Shown piece by piece: positions 1-13,047 of a DNA stretch of 64,000 nt. How positions within the stretch are numbered: the stretch's first letter is position 1; the number at the start of each line of letters is the position of its first letter. The notes under the pieces are model-generated. The model saw only the letters and a list, made by a program, of their open reading frames with translations. It had not been told where the DNA came from and did not search any database. Source of the stretch: Orthonyx spaldingii (Eukaryota > Chordata > Aves > Passeriformes > Orthonychidae). The DNA is taken from positions 496,522 to 560,521 of the forward strand of contig VZTJ01003855.1 of NCBI GenBank assembly GCA_013397795.1, read 5' to 3'. A program made the translations under genes and the position numbers.

Positions 1-720
1 TGCTTCTTCAAGTATAAAGGACCAAGAGGAAAAAGCAGAAAGAAGTATTTCCAAGGAAACTAAAAATGGATTGATCCCATACATTTGCATTTCAGCTACG
101 GTTATATTTGATACTGATATGTCTTAAATTATTTGTGAATACAGAGGAAAATTAAGAGAGAAAATTTAATCCCTCATATTTAAAATATAACAAATAAATC
201 ATGATTTTTGTTTTAGTTGTTGCCAAGAATTATTGAATCACCTGTATAATCTTTCCACTTCTAGTCTTTGAATATGTCAGAGCATTCATCTGGGCATTCT
301 GAAGATGAAGAAACTTTAAATAATTTATGATCCTCTCAGGAAAAGAAATGGCAAGTCTGCAATCCTATGTTTTGGTGGTTTTCTTCTTTTCCTTTAAGCT
401 AATTCTACAAAATAAGTAAAACATATGGATAAATTCCCTATACTGCTCCTGAATTAAGACATTGATATAAAAATAAACAGAGGAAACAAGTTGGGTATTG
501 AGTCACCAGATTGAGGATAAATTAATTGTTTGGTTCTTCTGTATTAATGACTATAAATTTCACATGGATTTTCTCACTGATTTCTAATGATTTGTAAGAA
601 TATATTTTATATTCCTTAATTGATATTGCAGTGCAGAAGGCTCAAAAAAAAACCCCAAAAAACGACCACGGTCTTTTTATGTAAGGAGCAAAGCACATCA
701 TTCACAGGAGAAAAACTTAC
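1..720. other. AT-rich sequence, no gene seen
   Basis: This stretch is AT-rich with stops in every frame. It contains a short A/C tract around 644-663. If the minus-strand exon that ends at 721 is real, this is the start of its downstream intron. I see no following exon here with acceptor, open frame and donor. Confidence 0.5.
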
Positions 721-886
721 CTACAGAAGTAGAATTAATGATGTCTAGTTCCATTTCATGGATAATGTCAAAGTTGCTTGCCAGGACAGAGCTGCCCAGC
801 ACAATTAGACTTCCATGTACTAACGAGAGCAGGAAGAGCTGCCAGCAGAGAAAAGATAAGCCAACCAATCCTGAAATACAAAACAT
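721..886 (-). CDS. candidate coding exon of a secreted or membrane protein, possibly NELL/thrombospondin-N-like
   Basis: Seen: on the minus strand the frame is open and ends at 721 in CTGTAG followed by the donor GTAAGTTT, an excellent 5' splice site. Two starts are possible. In one, an ATG at 886-884 opens a first coding exon (55 codons plus 1 nt) whose first 25 or so residues are a signal-peptide-like stretch (MFCISGLVGLSFLC...). In the other, the acceptor TTTTGTATTTCAG makes an internal exon 721-870 of exactly 150 nt, phase 1 at both ends. After the hydrophobic stretch comes FDIIHEMELDIINSTSV, which contains the N-glycosylation sequon NST. The other two frames of the exon contain stops. 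Inference: the pattern DI..-E-LD-.-N-.-T-..G resembles the mature N-terminus just before the thrombospondin-N/laminin-G-like domain of NELL-type proteins. The resemblance is short and unproven. The remaining exons would lie outside the window to the left. A chance open frame with good splice sites is possible. Confidence 0.4.
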
Positions 887-3800
887 TTGTCTGTGAGGGT
901 GAGAAAAGCTAAATCTGAGGAGTTGAGGAAACAAGAAGCCAATGATGTGGGTTTTGTTCATCGACAGAATTTCACAGGGAATGTGCATTAGGGGGGAAAA
1001 GTGAGAAGGACACTGCTATTAGATATTGATATTCACCAGTTCTCTGGCTTTCAATCACAGCCTCCAGTGCCTGCCTTGGGAAATTTTGGATTTTTAAGAG
1101 AAGCAAGAGTGCAAATAAAGAGTTGTAAGAGCTACAGGGATGTACCACAAGAAGCTTTCAGCTTCAGATCTCTTTCCCATTTCTTTGTCAATTTTTCGTC
1201 CTCCTCCCACTTCCACAACCTACCTTCTTATAGTGTTAAGTCATTTAACTGTTGCTATTAAATTCTCAGATGAGAAACGAGTGGGAGAGAAGCATGTTCA
1301 TACTTCCTGTGGATATTTAAATAGGGAGCAGCAGAATTTAGAAACCAGCCAGGGAACTGTCCTCTGTAGATTGAGGTGGAATCACATAGGGAAGAGTGAA
1401 GAGCTTTGTTAACCTCTGTCTTTAAAAAGCTGACACAAAAGAGCCACACTCTGGGCTTAGAATCAGTTTATCTTTTGGTGCAAATTAACAAAATTTGTCT
1501 ATTAGAGTCACTGGACACAACATCACAAAGACAAAATTATTCCTTCACTGTAAGAAGAAAAGGTGTGAGAAGAAAATTTATATACAGCTGGTTTTGCACA
1601 GAATATCTTGGTCCTGTAAAAGAATGGTTTTATTAAGGGTTTCGAACACTCTTTACAGTGCACACAAAAATAATTTTTCCACATCACTTTCAGCCCCACC
1701 CAGACTTAGCAGTTTCAGAGGCACCTTGGCAACATGGCACCAATGTGAACCAGAAAATGAGAGGAACTGCTGATCCAGAAATCCTTTCAATTCAAGCAGT
1801 TAAAGAGGTACAGTTCTGAGCAAAGCAGTTTGTGTTTATACTCTACATCTTATGCAATTAAAAAAAATAAATCAAAAGCTCTTCGGGGCTGTGCTTATTT
1901 TTTAATGAAATCAATGTCAGCATCTAGTTACTAATAAGAAACTCTCAATAACAGATCCTTGCAAGAAAGAAAGTTGTTTCAGCTTCGGGCTGATAAAAGG
2001 ATTATTGGAAAACAGCTCTCTGTGTGAGTGTGCATGGCTGAATGCTTAAACAATCTCGAAAAACAATACTTTGAAATCATTCACTGCAGGCCCATGTAAA
2101 GAAGACAGGCTGGTCCCAGTAAAGCCAATGAGGATACAGATCTAAAAGTGATGGGTTCAGGAGAGCACCTTGAACTGATGCTAATGGCTGTAATAAGGTC
2201 ACTCACTCACACAAATCATCCTTTTGGAACTCTGGTCATGCTAAGGTTTTGGGAGGAGTTCCCACAGTAGTTTGTTGGGGTTTTTTTATCCTTAGCCACT
2301 GTCAGCTCGCTGGGATTTTCTGCAGGAGGAGCCTGCACTCTGTGCACACTTGCTGTGCAAAATACCAGCGAAAAGGCTGACATGATGAGTCATTACAATT
2401 TAAATCTTATTACACAAAGCTTCATTCCAGTCAATATGCACAGTGCAGAACTGCAGGGGCACATTTCAGCCCGGTGAGAGAGGAATGAGGCACAAAATTC
2501 TCATTATGGGTGAGAGAGGGGACACACCATTCTCATTATGGGGAAGAGAAGGGGCACAGCCCCTGCCTCCTGTAATCCCCTGCAAGAGACCTCCTGGTTC
2601 GTGTTAGAAGCACACAGGAAACACTCCCAGGGAAACAGCTGCATTCCAAACTTTGAAATTCGTCTGATTCAGAACTTTTTTGGAAATGACATTGCATTCA
2701 CTCAGTGCAAAAAATCCAACTGACAGTGATGATGGCTCCTAATTACCACAGGAATCAAGGGAGACTTTCAGAAACTGGAAAGGGGAGGGACATAAACCAC
2801 ATTAGCATGGATCATGGATTTCCTCTCCTCTCATTATCTTTCCAGGCAGACTGCTACATTTTGTCTTCCTAGACTCTCATCAACATTGTTGTCCACACAG
2901 AAAGAGCTGTTGCTGAACCTGGTCACAGCTTTCTTGAATTTTAGGATATATTTTTAATTATTGCTTTTTGATAAACTCTGCTAGCTTATATGCTTGTGGC
3001 TTTAGTTGCTTGTTTTACTAATGGCTTGTTCCAGCTAATTAAAGGAAATCTCCAGGAAATCTCTTTCTTCTGATAAGTAGGTTGCACAAACAGCTTCAAG
3101 GAGAATGCATCCTTCCAGACATAAATCTGTACTTAGAGCTGCCAAGTCTGTTTGCACAGGCTGGAGTGCTGTGCTTGTAACTTCACTTTTATTTCATTAT
3201 TGTAGCTTCATGTGCTGTTGAAAAGAGATATTTATTATTAATTACTGGGGATTTTTGAAAGAGCATCTTGTAAAATATTTTTAATTATGGACAATGCTGC
3301 TGGAGATTAGAATCAGGCATAAATTTGCTGGGAACGTGTACATCAAAAAGGATTGAATTCCCAAAAAAATGCATCCTAACTTTCAAGTTAACAAAAGTGA
3401 TTCTTCTTTTAGCCCTTCAGTGACATTAAGGGATCTGACTTACAAATGTGAACCATCTGATTTTCCAACTTTTTAATTTTTACTTTTTTTTTTCAGACAA
3501 ACTCAGTTTTAATTCAGATAGCTTGCACTGCTTACAGAACTTTACACTTAAAGAAAATATCCAATTATCAGAGCAAGATTTTGAAAAACAGCTTTGCATC
3601 TGTTGTAAAAGCAGAGTCTAAATAAAACTAAAAAAAAAAACAACCAGACTTTAATAAAGATGAAAGCTATACAGAGCGTGTGTTTGAATTCATTTTCAAA
3701 TGAACTCAAAAAGCTCTTGCTAAACCCTGCAAGAGCAGAAAGGTGCAGGTTAGCAGGGCACAATGGCAGCATCATCAGGAATTCAGCCTCACAGCTGAGT

Positions 3801-4445
3801 GCAGCAGAGGAGCAGTAAAGCAGCCCTGATCCAAGGGGCTTGCAAAGGCACTTTGGAAAAGAGCAGGATTTCCATCGTGCCTGTGTTCTGAGCGTGGCAG
3901 AGGGATTCGTCAGCCGTTATTGATTTAGAAGGAGGCATGGCTGGAGTGAGGAGGATTGATCTGAAATCTCCCTTGGCTGAGTTAACTATTGAGGGATCTG
4001 TTGGTGTCAGGGTGGGGCACTGGAGGGTGACCTGCACTGGCAGGAAACGTGCATCTCTGTCCCTTCGCTCCGGCTGCGTGTGACAAACTCTGCCTCGCTC
4101 TTGGGACTGGGGCTTTCCTCCCTCCATTAGCTTCCAGAAACATTATCTTTGCTAAGTTTAGCATTCCTTGATTTTCCTGGGCAATTCTTTAGGGAATTAC
4201 AGAGCAGCACTTTCTTTCCTCTGAGATGATCTGGTAAAGGGATAAGGGAGAACGAGCTATTGACTTTCTATTCCAGCTGGTGTCTTTCTTGGGAGAAACT
4301 GAAGGTGGCAAAAGGTATCCATCAGCAGTCTGGCTTAGCTGGGAGTTCTTAGCCAGCCCCTCCTGTCCCCAAACATCCCAGCATCTCCCCAGGGCATTTC
4401 TGTGGTCACTTTTGCCATCCCTTCCTTTCCCCTGTATGGTCACTC
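887..4445. other. non-coding stretch, no gene seen
   Basis: Only short open frames of noncoding composition occur here. Contents are unique AT-rich sequence, the small tandem duplication at 2475-2543 and short T- or A-tracts. If the exon at 721-886 is a first exon, its promoter would be expected in the first few hundred bases of this stretch, but I see no CpG-rich promoter there. Confidence 0.5.
2475..2543. repeat. imperfect tandem duplication, unit about 33-36 bp
   Basis: Two consecutive copies begin TGAGAGAGG and end in ATTCTCATTATGGG. Copy 1 is 2475-2510 and copy 2 is 2511-2543. They differ by a 3-bp indel and a few substitutions in the middle. The start of a degenerate third copy (AAGAGAAGGGGCACA) follows. 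It is a small local duplication with no sign of function. Confidence 0.8.
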
Positions 4446-4513
4446 AGGAGCTGGACGTGGTGATCCCCGTGGGTCCCTTCCAACTCAGAATATTCCGTGT
4501 GTCTGTGATTCTG
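4446..4513 (+). mobile_element. CR1 LINE, 3'-end fragment
   Basis: The sequence matches the 3' end of avian CR1 elements. It has a GAGCTGGAC...GGTGATC segment, then the hallmark GGGTCCCTTCCAACTCAG, then a decayed terminal repeat of the ATTCTGTG type (TATTCCGTGTGTCTGTGATTCTG). Only about 70 bp remain, so this copy is heavily 5'-truncated, the usual fate of CR1 insertions. It carries no coding potential. Confidence 0.85.
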
Positions 4514-7500
4514 CCTCTCTTGCAGAGGAATCTGCATTCTCAGGGACAGGACCACGAGCTGGGTGGCCCCAGCAGGGTTGTCCTTGCTGAGGTCTCTCAC
4601 CTGGAGAGCAGAGGGCTGGGACCTCCCAGCTCGGTTCACGTGGGCCCCACTTCACCCACACAGCTCTGCCTTCACCTCACAGCTGCAACACCTTCCTGCG
4701 GATTCTCCAGCTCCAGGTTTGGCTCAGTGACAGCCACCTGAAATGCTTCTGCAAGGAACATTTCTCTATTCCTCTCTTTGTGTCCTTTCCCTTTTTTCCT
4801 CCTTCTTTTTATTTTTCCCCCGTTTCTGTCACTTCCCCGATAACCTGTCACGTGCCTTCGTGGCCTTTCCTCCAGCTCGTCATTTCACATGAGCCACTGA
4901 TACATCAAGTGCCACCACAGATTAGCTTCTGATCTCAGCTTGTTCAGCTTTTTACTGCACTTGGGGACAAACAGATTCATTCTTTGTCTTGTGCTGCTCT
5001 TCACAGTCTAAAGGTCCTCTTACAGACAAGGCCATTTCAGGGTTTTCCCTGCAGTCTTCTTCTGGGAGAAATAAACACCTTTTGTGTATCTGCTGCTCAC
5101 TCCCTCTTTGTGGCAAAGAAATGAAAGACATTCAAAGGCAAGACCAAGAAGCTACAGTTTTGTAAGTTTTGTGATAGCTTAAAATAAATATAAATTTGAT
5201 ATTGTAATTTCGAATGTTACCTTTAAAAGCAGATTATTCAGACCTGTCAGCTTCACAAAGGAATAAACAGCAGATAACCTGAAATAAAGAATAAGCAGGA
5301 AATTCAATGAAACTGAGTAGCTTAAGATCTCAAGATCTTTTTTTTATTACTTGGATTACCTTGTCTCAAGATCTTTATTATTTTAAGCACTTCAATCTAA
5401 ACCTACATATACAAACGTAATTTCCCCATTTATTGGGCTTTACTTCACATGATGGAACACCAGCTGTAAATGGGAATTTAGTCCCAGGGACCAGACTGAA
5501 GAAAATCTGAAGTAAAAGTCCCTCAATGTGCATAATGTTGTTGTTGAGTTTGCTTTTCAGGGTAAAAAAATTAAATAATCAGACAGACCATGCCTTTGAA
5601 ATTGTTAATAATGAGCAGGAAGGTTACACACCTACATTTGCATGGATTCCTGTGAAGGGAACAAAAGAAATCACAACCATTCTTTTAATGATTAATCAAA
5701 GAAAGAAGGCTCTATTAATAGTCTGGTTCCTCCTGAAAGACACACAGGAGGAGTGCAGAAATCCAGAACAGTGAAGGATCTGATACATGACAGTTTTTCT
5801 TTCAAAAAAATTTCTGTTATGACCCAACAGAAAGCTCTGACTTCTGAGAGTTTTATTACATTTTATAAACTTCCCATCTTTGCTGCTGAAGCCACTAGAC
5901 TACTTACTGTGTTAAAAATAAAGTGTTCATTGTAGTGAGTTCACCTTCAAATCATCTCATATTTCTTCTATACTGCCTTTACATTTATGAGTTACAGCAT
6001 ATTGATTTCCCCCTTCCCTTGCACTGAGTTTGACTCTCCCTTAATAGACAAAATGACTATTTGCTTTCTGTAAATCCCACTATTTGTGTTTCTTTGCTTC
6101 TCTGAGCTGTAATCTGTGCCTTACAACAGGCCACTGCTCAGTGAAATGATGAGGTGCCAGTTCAGCCTCATATTGTTCAAATAACACAAAAAGTCCAAGT
6201 GCCATTCTGTTGCTACTCGAGCTTTCCTCGCGGGGGTTCTTTAAACGCTCTGACTTCCCAAGAAGTGGAGCAGTGCATCCCATTCACCTGCAAGCTGCTC
6301 AGGTGATTGTCTCACAGCACATCTGATCCCCTCACACCGCTCAGTGCCGGCTCCTGCTCCTCGCTCCGTCCTCTGCAGCTCCCACTTCTCATCCCCTGCT
6401 GCAAGGTTGTCTCCTGCTCTGAATTCCTCATGGCACTGCCTTCATTCCCTCGCTGCCTCGGATGCAGCCCCCAGCACTGGATTGTCACACAGCACCCTCC
6501 ATCCAATTCTCTTTTCTCAGATCTTTCCTGGTTCTCTGAGGTGGTTGCGGGTCTCTGAGCTGTGACCTGAAATTGCAGTGCAGGCTCTGCTTCTCATAGG
6601 TAACAAGAGAACGTGGTCCCTAACATTTCTTACAAGTGCCCCTGTCACCAAGCCCTCTGCAGCTCCTGCCTCTCCCCTGGGCCTGCCTGCTCCCTGTCAA
6701 AAGCTTGTGTCAGATTTCTAACAGCAGAGGTGGAACTCTGACCACATCCATTTTTCATTAAGGGATCAGGTGAGGTGTTAGACCTCAGCCACTTTTGCCT
6801 TTTCTGCTCTTGTGCGGAGAGAAAACAGAATTTCAGGCAGGGTAGGAAGTGCTTCACACCATTGAGAAATATGGGTTTAAAGTAATAATCTGGACTACAG
6901 GGAGGGCTGTGCAGTAGAATTGCACCTGTTTTGCTGCACTGAGAATCCCCCCCCATTCCTTGGGCTCCTTCCTTCCCTGGCAGTGGATGTGGAGCAGAGT
7001 TCACCCTGCCAGCAGAGCAGCCCTGGCATGTGGTGGAAATTCTGCACCCATTGCTCAACACCTCTCTCACTGAACCTCCAACCCAAACCCTCTTGCTGCC
7101 AGATAAATTCAATCAGATCTTAGGAGTTATGAAAACAAGTGGATGTGGGGAACCATCACCAGGGACAGGAGCTGGTTTAATGAAGCTGGCAGTGGGCAGG
7201 GGAGGCATGGCAGTGTTGTCACACAGGTGCTGGACAGAGCTCTGGGGCCTTCAATCTGCTCTTTGATCAGCTCTGAAACAGATCCAGGCAAAACCATTCC
7301 TTTCCTCTCTGACTAAGAGAACTTCCTGACTTCCCTGTGTTAAACATCCCCTCCTAATCTGGCAATCGGGCTCAGGAAAGTCGCCTGCTCTGTTTCTCTG
7401 TGCTCAATGTAGAGCCTGACCTGGGAGAGCTGTGGGGCCACTGCTGTGGTACCTCACTGGAGAGCTGCAGCAACTGGGGCACGTCCTTCCTCAGCAGGGC

Positions 7501-10047
7501 AGGTGGGATCCATCAGAGGATCCTGAGAAAGAACTGAATCGTTTGTGCACCAACACAGGCGGCCTTTAAAACTAACCAGAGGAATTCTAACAAATGATGC
7601 CAGTGGTGAAAGCTGATATTATAAGAATCAATAGATAGCTGGTATGAAAAAACAGTGGTGGCTGGAGTACATTTATCAAAGTCCTTGCATGCTCAAGAAC
7701 AGATAGTGCCACAGTGTATATTAAAGATGGGCTAGGGCATAAAAATAGAGTAGCACGAGAAAAGAATCGATTTGGATCAAAATCACTCTCGAAAAGAATG
7801 ATAAATAGTCATTGAGAGACTACAGGGATTCTTTCTATGTATTCCAAAAGGTTACCTTAGCCAATGATTGATATCTTGATAGCATTTATTACACACAGGC
7901 ACAAAACCCACCTGCAACTGTTTAATTTTCTCTCATTGGAGAGAAATGCTGCAGGCAGCACAGGCCCATACGTGCTGTGCTGTGAAAATTCACTGGGTTC
8001 TTCAACAAAAAGTCGCTAAACCCACCCGGTGGGGTGTTCCTGGAGTCAAAGGCTTGGTAACCAGTGAGGATATTAAATGAGGGAGAGAAAAATAACCTTG
8101 CTGATGATGGCATCCTGTTCACTCCTTTTAAATGTAATGAGCAGAGAAAACAGGGCCCATGAGAACACCTCCAGTTCCAAAAGAGCGAAAAAAAAAGGTA
8201 AGAAAAGGTTCTTTCAGTTTATTGTGGGTCTCTCTCTTCCTGCCTTCACAGGTTTAATTTCTAAACTGGGTGAAACAAAGCTTTTGGGGGATGTAAAGCA
8301 CAATCTGACCTCTAACGGGGCAGCAGAGCTGCTATCCCAAAGCTTTCTCTGGTCCTTCCCCCATTCTGTGCCATCTGGAGCTGCTACCCCTGCCACATGC
8401 ACGCACAGCTATTCACCTGGGTACCTGAAAATAATTCCTGTTCACCTATTGACTTATGGGCCCAAAACCTGAAACAGCTTAGAATTCATCAGGTTAAGAG
8501 TGGTAGCATGGATACAGGGCATAAATCCATATTTTGACATCCTGAAGACAGTGCTAAGCTTTTTGTTATCTTATTAAATTGTATCAGGCTTGCCTTGCAA
8601 AGAGAACAGGCAGGATTGATAAATGCTTGGCTTCAGCTGCACTCTCCCATTTATTTTCACACTGTCACACTTAATCCATAACTGCTGCTCAAAGGCAATG
8701 GGCAGGAGATGAGGGTGCATCTTGACTCAGCTGGTAGCTGGCTAACCATAATTTATTATTATTATTATTCAGACTGCATCTTGACATAATTTATTTTCAC
8801 TTTTTTTATAATCTATTCCCTGAGGATAAACAATTTATAATCACATTATTTAATTAGCTTTTATTTAGTGTCAATTTGCTTAATCTCATTGACCAGAAAG
8901 CACAGATTTTTATAGAAAGAGAGAAAAGTCCAACCCTTAAACCTAACCCCAACCACAGCATCTGAAAAGCTCCTAGAAGACATAAATGAAAAACTTGAAT
9001 TGCTGGAGTTAATACAGAAGTCATCTTTTACTCAAGCTGAAAGTGGTACAGGTATTCCTACCCCATGGCCACAGACAAGCTCGATTTATCCTGAATATTT
9101 TAAGTGATGGAGGGGGTCTCACGCTGGGTTTCACCTCAGATCAGTCTTTGACTGGAACCTTCTTCATTTTCTATCTGATATTTAATGCCAGGGACAGGAA
9201 CAAGTAAAGAAAGCTCATTTTCTCATGACAGAGGCTATAGATACTCATCATCCCAAAAAAGTGCATTTTCCTTTGTCTGAGGTCTCACTTCTGATCTGAA
9301 AATGGCTGAAAAATTACATCCAAAACCCCTTCCTTCAGTGAGCTGTCAGACAGATGTAAATAAAACACCCAAATATGGATTTTGAGCGTCAGTCCTTCCC
9401 AGACAGCAGTGATATAAACTCCCTCTCAGTGCAGAGCTTTAGATTAGATTAGACCAGGCTCTTGATAAACAACTCAAAATCACTGGCAGCCACAGAGAAT
9501 CCCCTTTGCAAGCACAGCTGTAGTGGAGAGAGGAGGAGAGTTGTGTGAGCCAGGAGTTTCCACTTTTTCATCCAAATCACACCAAAAGGCACCAAGTCAT
9601 CTGAGCAGGAGGCAGAAAGAGAATTTTGCCTGTCTGGGAGAAACTAAGGTACGTTCTGAGAATATTCAGTCAGTCCCTGAATGATTCATGGGTGGGAAAA
9701 CAAAAGAAGTCAAACCAGACAGAATTTATCACTTTACCTCCAAATTGTTTCTGTCAGTGGATTGCTCTGCTTCTAACTCTGGCTGTCAACACTGATGTGG
9801 CACAAGTGCTGCATTCAAGCTTCAGACTAAATATTTTAAAACCTTATTCAAAACAGAAAGACCACTGATTCTAAGAGACTTATCCCTGATTTGGAGACGA
9901 GGGATGAGCGGGACTGACTTGCTGTACCTCTGCAGGAAAACACACGTGGTGGGAAGGACTTCACACTGCAGGGGATGGATGGAGAGGAGGGGGAAAACAA
10001 AGGGGAAAGGGAAAAATGATTGACACAGACTGCAGAAAGAAAGACTC

Positions 10048-10048
<1 letters not shown>
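4514..10048. other. non-coding stretch, no gene seen
   Basis: No open frame here has coding character. Features within are a pyrimidine-rich tract (about 4760-4840), a 13-bp direct repeat TCTCAAGATCTTT at 5328 and 5364 with 36-bp spacing, and a short (ATT)n at 8752-8769. A donor-like AAAG/GTAAGA at about 8198 has no matching acceptor that I can defend. Confidence 0.5.
8752..8769. repeat. (ATT)n microsatellite, short
   Basis: About six ATT units lie in AT-rich sequence. Confidence 0.85.
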
Positions 10049-10101
<53 letters not shown>

Positions 10102-10110
10102 CATCATTAT
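10049..10110. repeat. (ATT)n microsatellite
   Basis: Around 20 uninterrupted ATT/TTA units run to about 10101 and then degrade into TCATCATTATCA. Open frames across it give runs of Asn, Ile or Leu and are artefacts of the repeat. The length suggests that it is polymorphic. Confidence 0.95.
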
Positions 10111-13016
10111 CACTGAGTAGCATAGAAACAAACTATCCCTGCAGGTCATGTCCCGGGTTTGTGCCACCCAGGTGGGTCTGTCCCCAGCCTGGGGTGAGCA
10201 GCAGTGTCTGGTGCCACTGCTCTGCAGGAAGCTCTGAACCCCACCCTGCCAGCAGCCCTGCTGGAGTCCCCAGAGATAATTGTGTGTGTCTTCTGTCCCA
10301 AAACCTCTGCATCAGGACTTTAAAATCAGGTAATAAAATATGACTCCATGATATTTCCTGGCAGGGACACTTGATGCTTGAAAGCAATTTTTTTTTTTTT
10401 TAATTTTAAGTGAAATTCCCATTTTCATAGAAAATGCACTCGTGGTTGTCATCCAAGCTTTGCTTTTTCAGGGAACCTGACAGCTTTTATTGTCCTGTTG
10501 GTTCTAAAGCTCACCTGCTGTCCCTCTCCCCTCCATCATTTAGGAAGAGATCTGATAAGGCTGTTTCCCACTGCTCTGTGCTGAGCTTTGCATGGGCTGG
10601 GATAGCTCAGCACTCTGGCAGCTCTGGCACCTGTATTCACCCCTTTTAGGTAGCACAAGATCAATGGCCCTATAACCACATTTTATCTTATTCTTTCTTT
10701 GAACACTTCTTGCTGCAAAAGGGCTCCATGGGGGGGAACTGTGTCACTGTGGTTGTACCATAATTTTCCAGCTGCTGCACTGCAAGGGGAGGAACATTCT
10801 CAGTGCCACGGAGCCTCTTGCACTGCTTTAGAAGGGATATTTATTCATAGGGCTTGTTTATTACCAAGACGTGTTAAAAGTGAAAATAAAACCAAATAAG
10901 TGTTTCTGGATGTTCCTATTCATCATTAGAATCCATCTGAATGGAAAAGATGCCTCTGCAGCAAGCAACTATTTCTTTTATCCCTTGAGTTTTTGAGAAA
11001 ATCTTATTAACAGAATCTCAGTCGGTCCCTTGATTTGGGATGTGAGAAAAACATATCTGATTCCTTAGCAATTTAAATTAATCAAATACAGTTTATTGTG
11101 CACATGCACAGATAGCTTCCCTCTCACCTGCAAGCTGCCAAAAGGTTGTCTATTTTTTTTTTTTTTTTACACAAATTCTGCTTAATTTGCTCAGAACTGT
11201 CAGTGCTGGGGCTCACACCAGTTCCCATAGGTTGCTACGTGTGCAAACCAAAATGAAGTGACCACTGCACCCCCTTGGCACCTCCTTTCCTCCTGGCAGG
11301 GGTCACTCACTCACCACAAAGCCACTGCAAACAAAAACCCTTCCACAGGAACAAGCCCTAGCCGAGGAAGATATTTGTGCTTTTTCACAATCTTTGTGGA
11401 AGTGTTCTGCTGGTGAGAACCAGCCCTGAGGGTTCCAGCACTAACAGGGCTAACAAAGCCCAGGCCTGGTTCAGGCTTCAGCACAAACCCTGGGTGCTCC
11501 TTATCTTCACCTAAATAAGGCATTCAGCCACGTTGGTTTGCGAGCAGTTTTGACCTGCTTAACTTATCCTCTCTCTAACCAGTTGATGGTTAAGCTACCA
11601 ATTACCCTGGGGGCAGAAAAGCAGTCCTGATCCCAAGAATTTGTTGTGCAAAAGGCTGAATGACCCACTTATGCAGACAGAAAAAAACTGAGGGAAAACT
11701 GAAAGAATTCTGTTGCACGTCAGGAATATCGACTCCCATAAAACACGAGCTCTTCTTCCTCCTCACGCTTATATTTCATCAGCACAGCTGCAGAACTGTC
11801 CTGAGGACTGAACCACTGATAACCACCGCTGCAGTCCCACTTAAAGAGCTGGTGGCACACCAGAGAAATGGAGCAGGGGATAAAGGAGTGGCAGCTCTGA
11901 GCTGGGAGCACTGTAGCAATGTGAAGATCTATTCCCTGCCTGTGCTCATGTGTTGAGACAGAACGGTGAAAGGAGTCCAAAACTAAGTATTCACATTCAT
12001 TACCAGGGAAAAGAAGGGGAAAAAAAATCTTCTCTTTACTTCTTTTGATTTCAGGAGTGATTAGGTTCACTTGCATCTCTTAAATTGCTCGGTAAGTGTT
12101 CTATGCCTCTTCTTCCAATAAAAGGGATAATATATTTCATTGTAGCATTTTCACTCAAAAGAGATTGGAATCATAAAGAACCAGGACGAGGGGGGCAAGC
12201 TGGCACTCTGAGGGCATGAGGATGTTTTAAGAGTTGTTTCTCTTTCTGCCTAAAAGCACTCTATCACCCCTCTTCACATCCTGTAAATAAGAGAGCTGCT
12301 CCTCCTGAAAAACAGCATTAGTTGTGATTTTAGGGTTGTTTTTTTCAGGATCTATTATCCTCTGCTGGACTACTGAACACAATTCATCAGGACATTCTTG
12401 AGCAGCATCAGACTGAGTTAAATTTCCCTGCAGAGCCTGCATTGTGCCATAGCTTTATGACAGCAGCTCTGTGAACACCCCGTGCAGGCAAGGGTAGCAC
12501 AGAAGTTTCCTGGGAGTGGGAATCCCTTGGCCTCGGCGTGGCAGCACCAGAAACACCAATCCCGCAGCAGAATTTCCCTGCAGAGCTTCCTGCTGGCGTG
12601 TGGAATGCTCTGCACCCCAGAGCTCTGCTTACCCCTCACACCTGCAGCTTTCCCTGAGCCCGCTCCACGGCAACAGGGAAAAACAAGGAATTATTCAGAG
12701 TTCAGTGTGATGGCACTAACAAGCTTGGGATAATAACCTGCAGGAAGAAAAGGTGGAAATTCATTGAGGAAATTGCTAATGTTAGAAATAAATAGAGGTT
12801 CAGATCTGGGCTTGCTTGTAAGAGAGATCTGCAGGATCTTAGCACCAGTTGAGGCTGCTTCCATCCCAGAGCTGGAATGAAAGAGAAATTGGGGTATAAA
12901 ACTTTGTTAAATGTTCTTCTCTTTGTGACGCCTGTCCCAACTTATTTTAGAAGAATGCAAAAAATAGGGAAAACAAATTTAAATATGCTGTTTTAGAACA
13001 GAACTCCAAATTTAGA

Positions 13017-13047
<31 letters not shown>

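Noticed and set aside
6645..7112. 155-codon minus-strand open frame
   Set aside because: No recognisable domain, no splice context and overlapping frames on both strands. The length is within chance expectation.
8077..8199. Possible plus-strand first exon ending at AAAG/GTAAGA
   Set aside because: The donor lies in an A9 run, where such matches are easy by chance. The frame is unrecognised and no promoter is evident.
9848..10343. Frames with Asn, Ile or Leu runs
   Set aside because: They are the ATT microsatellite read in different frames.
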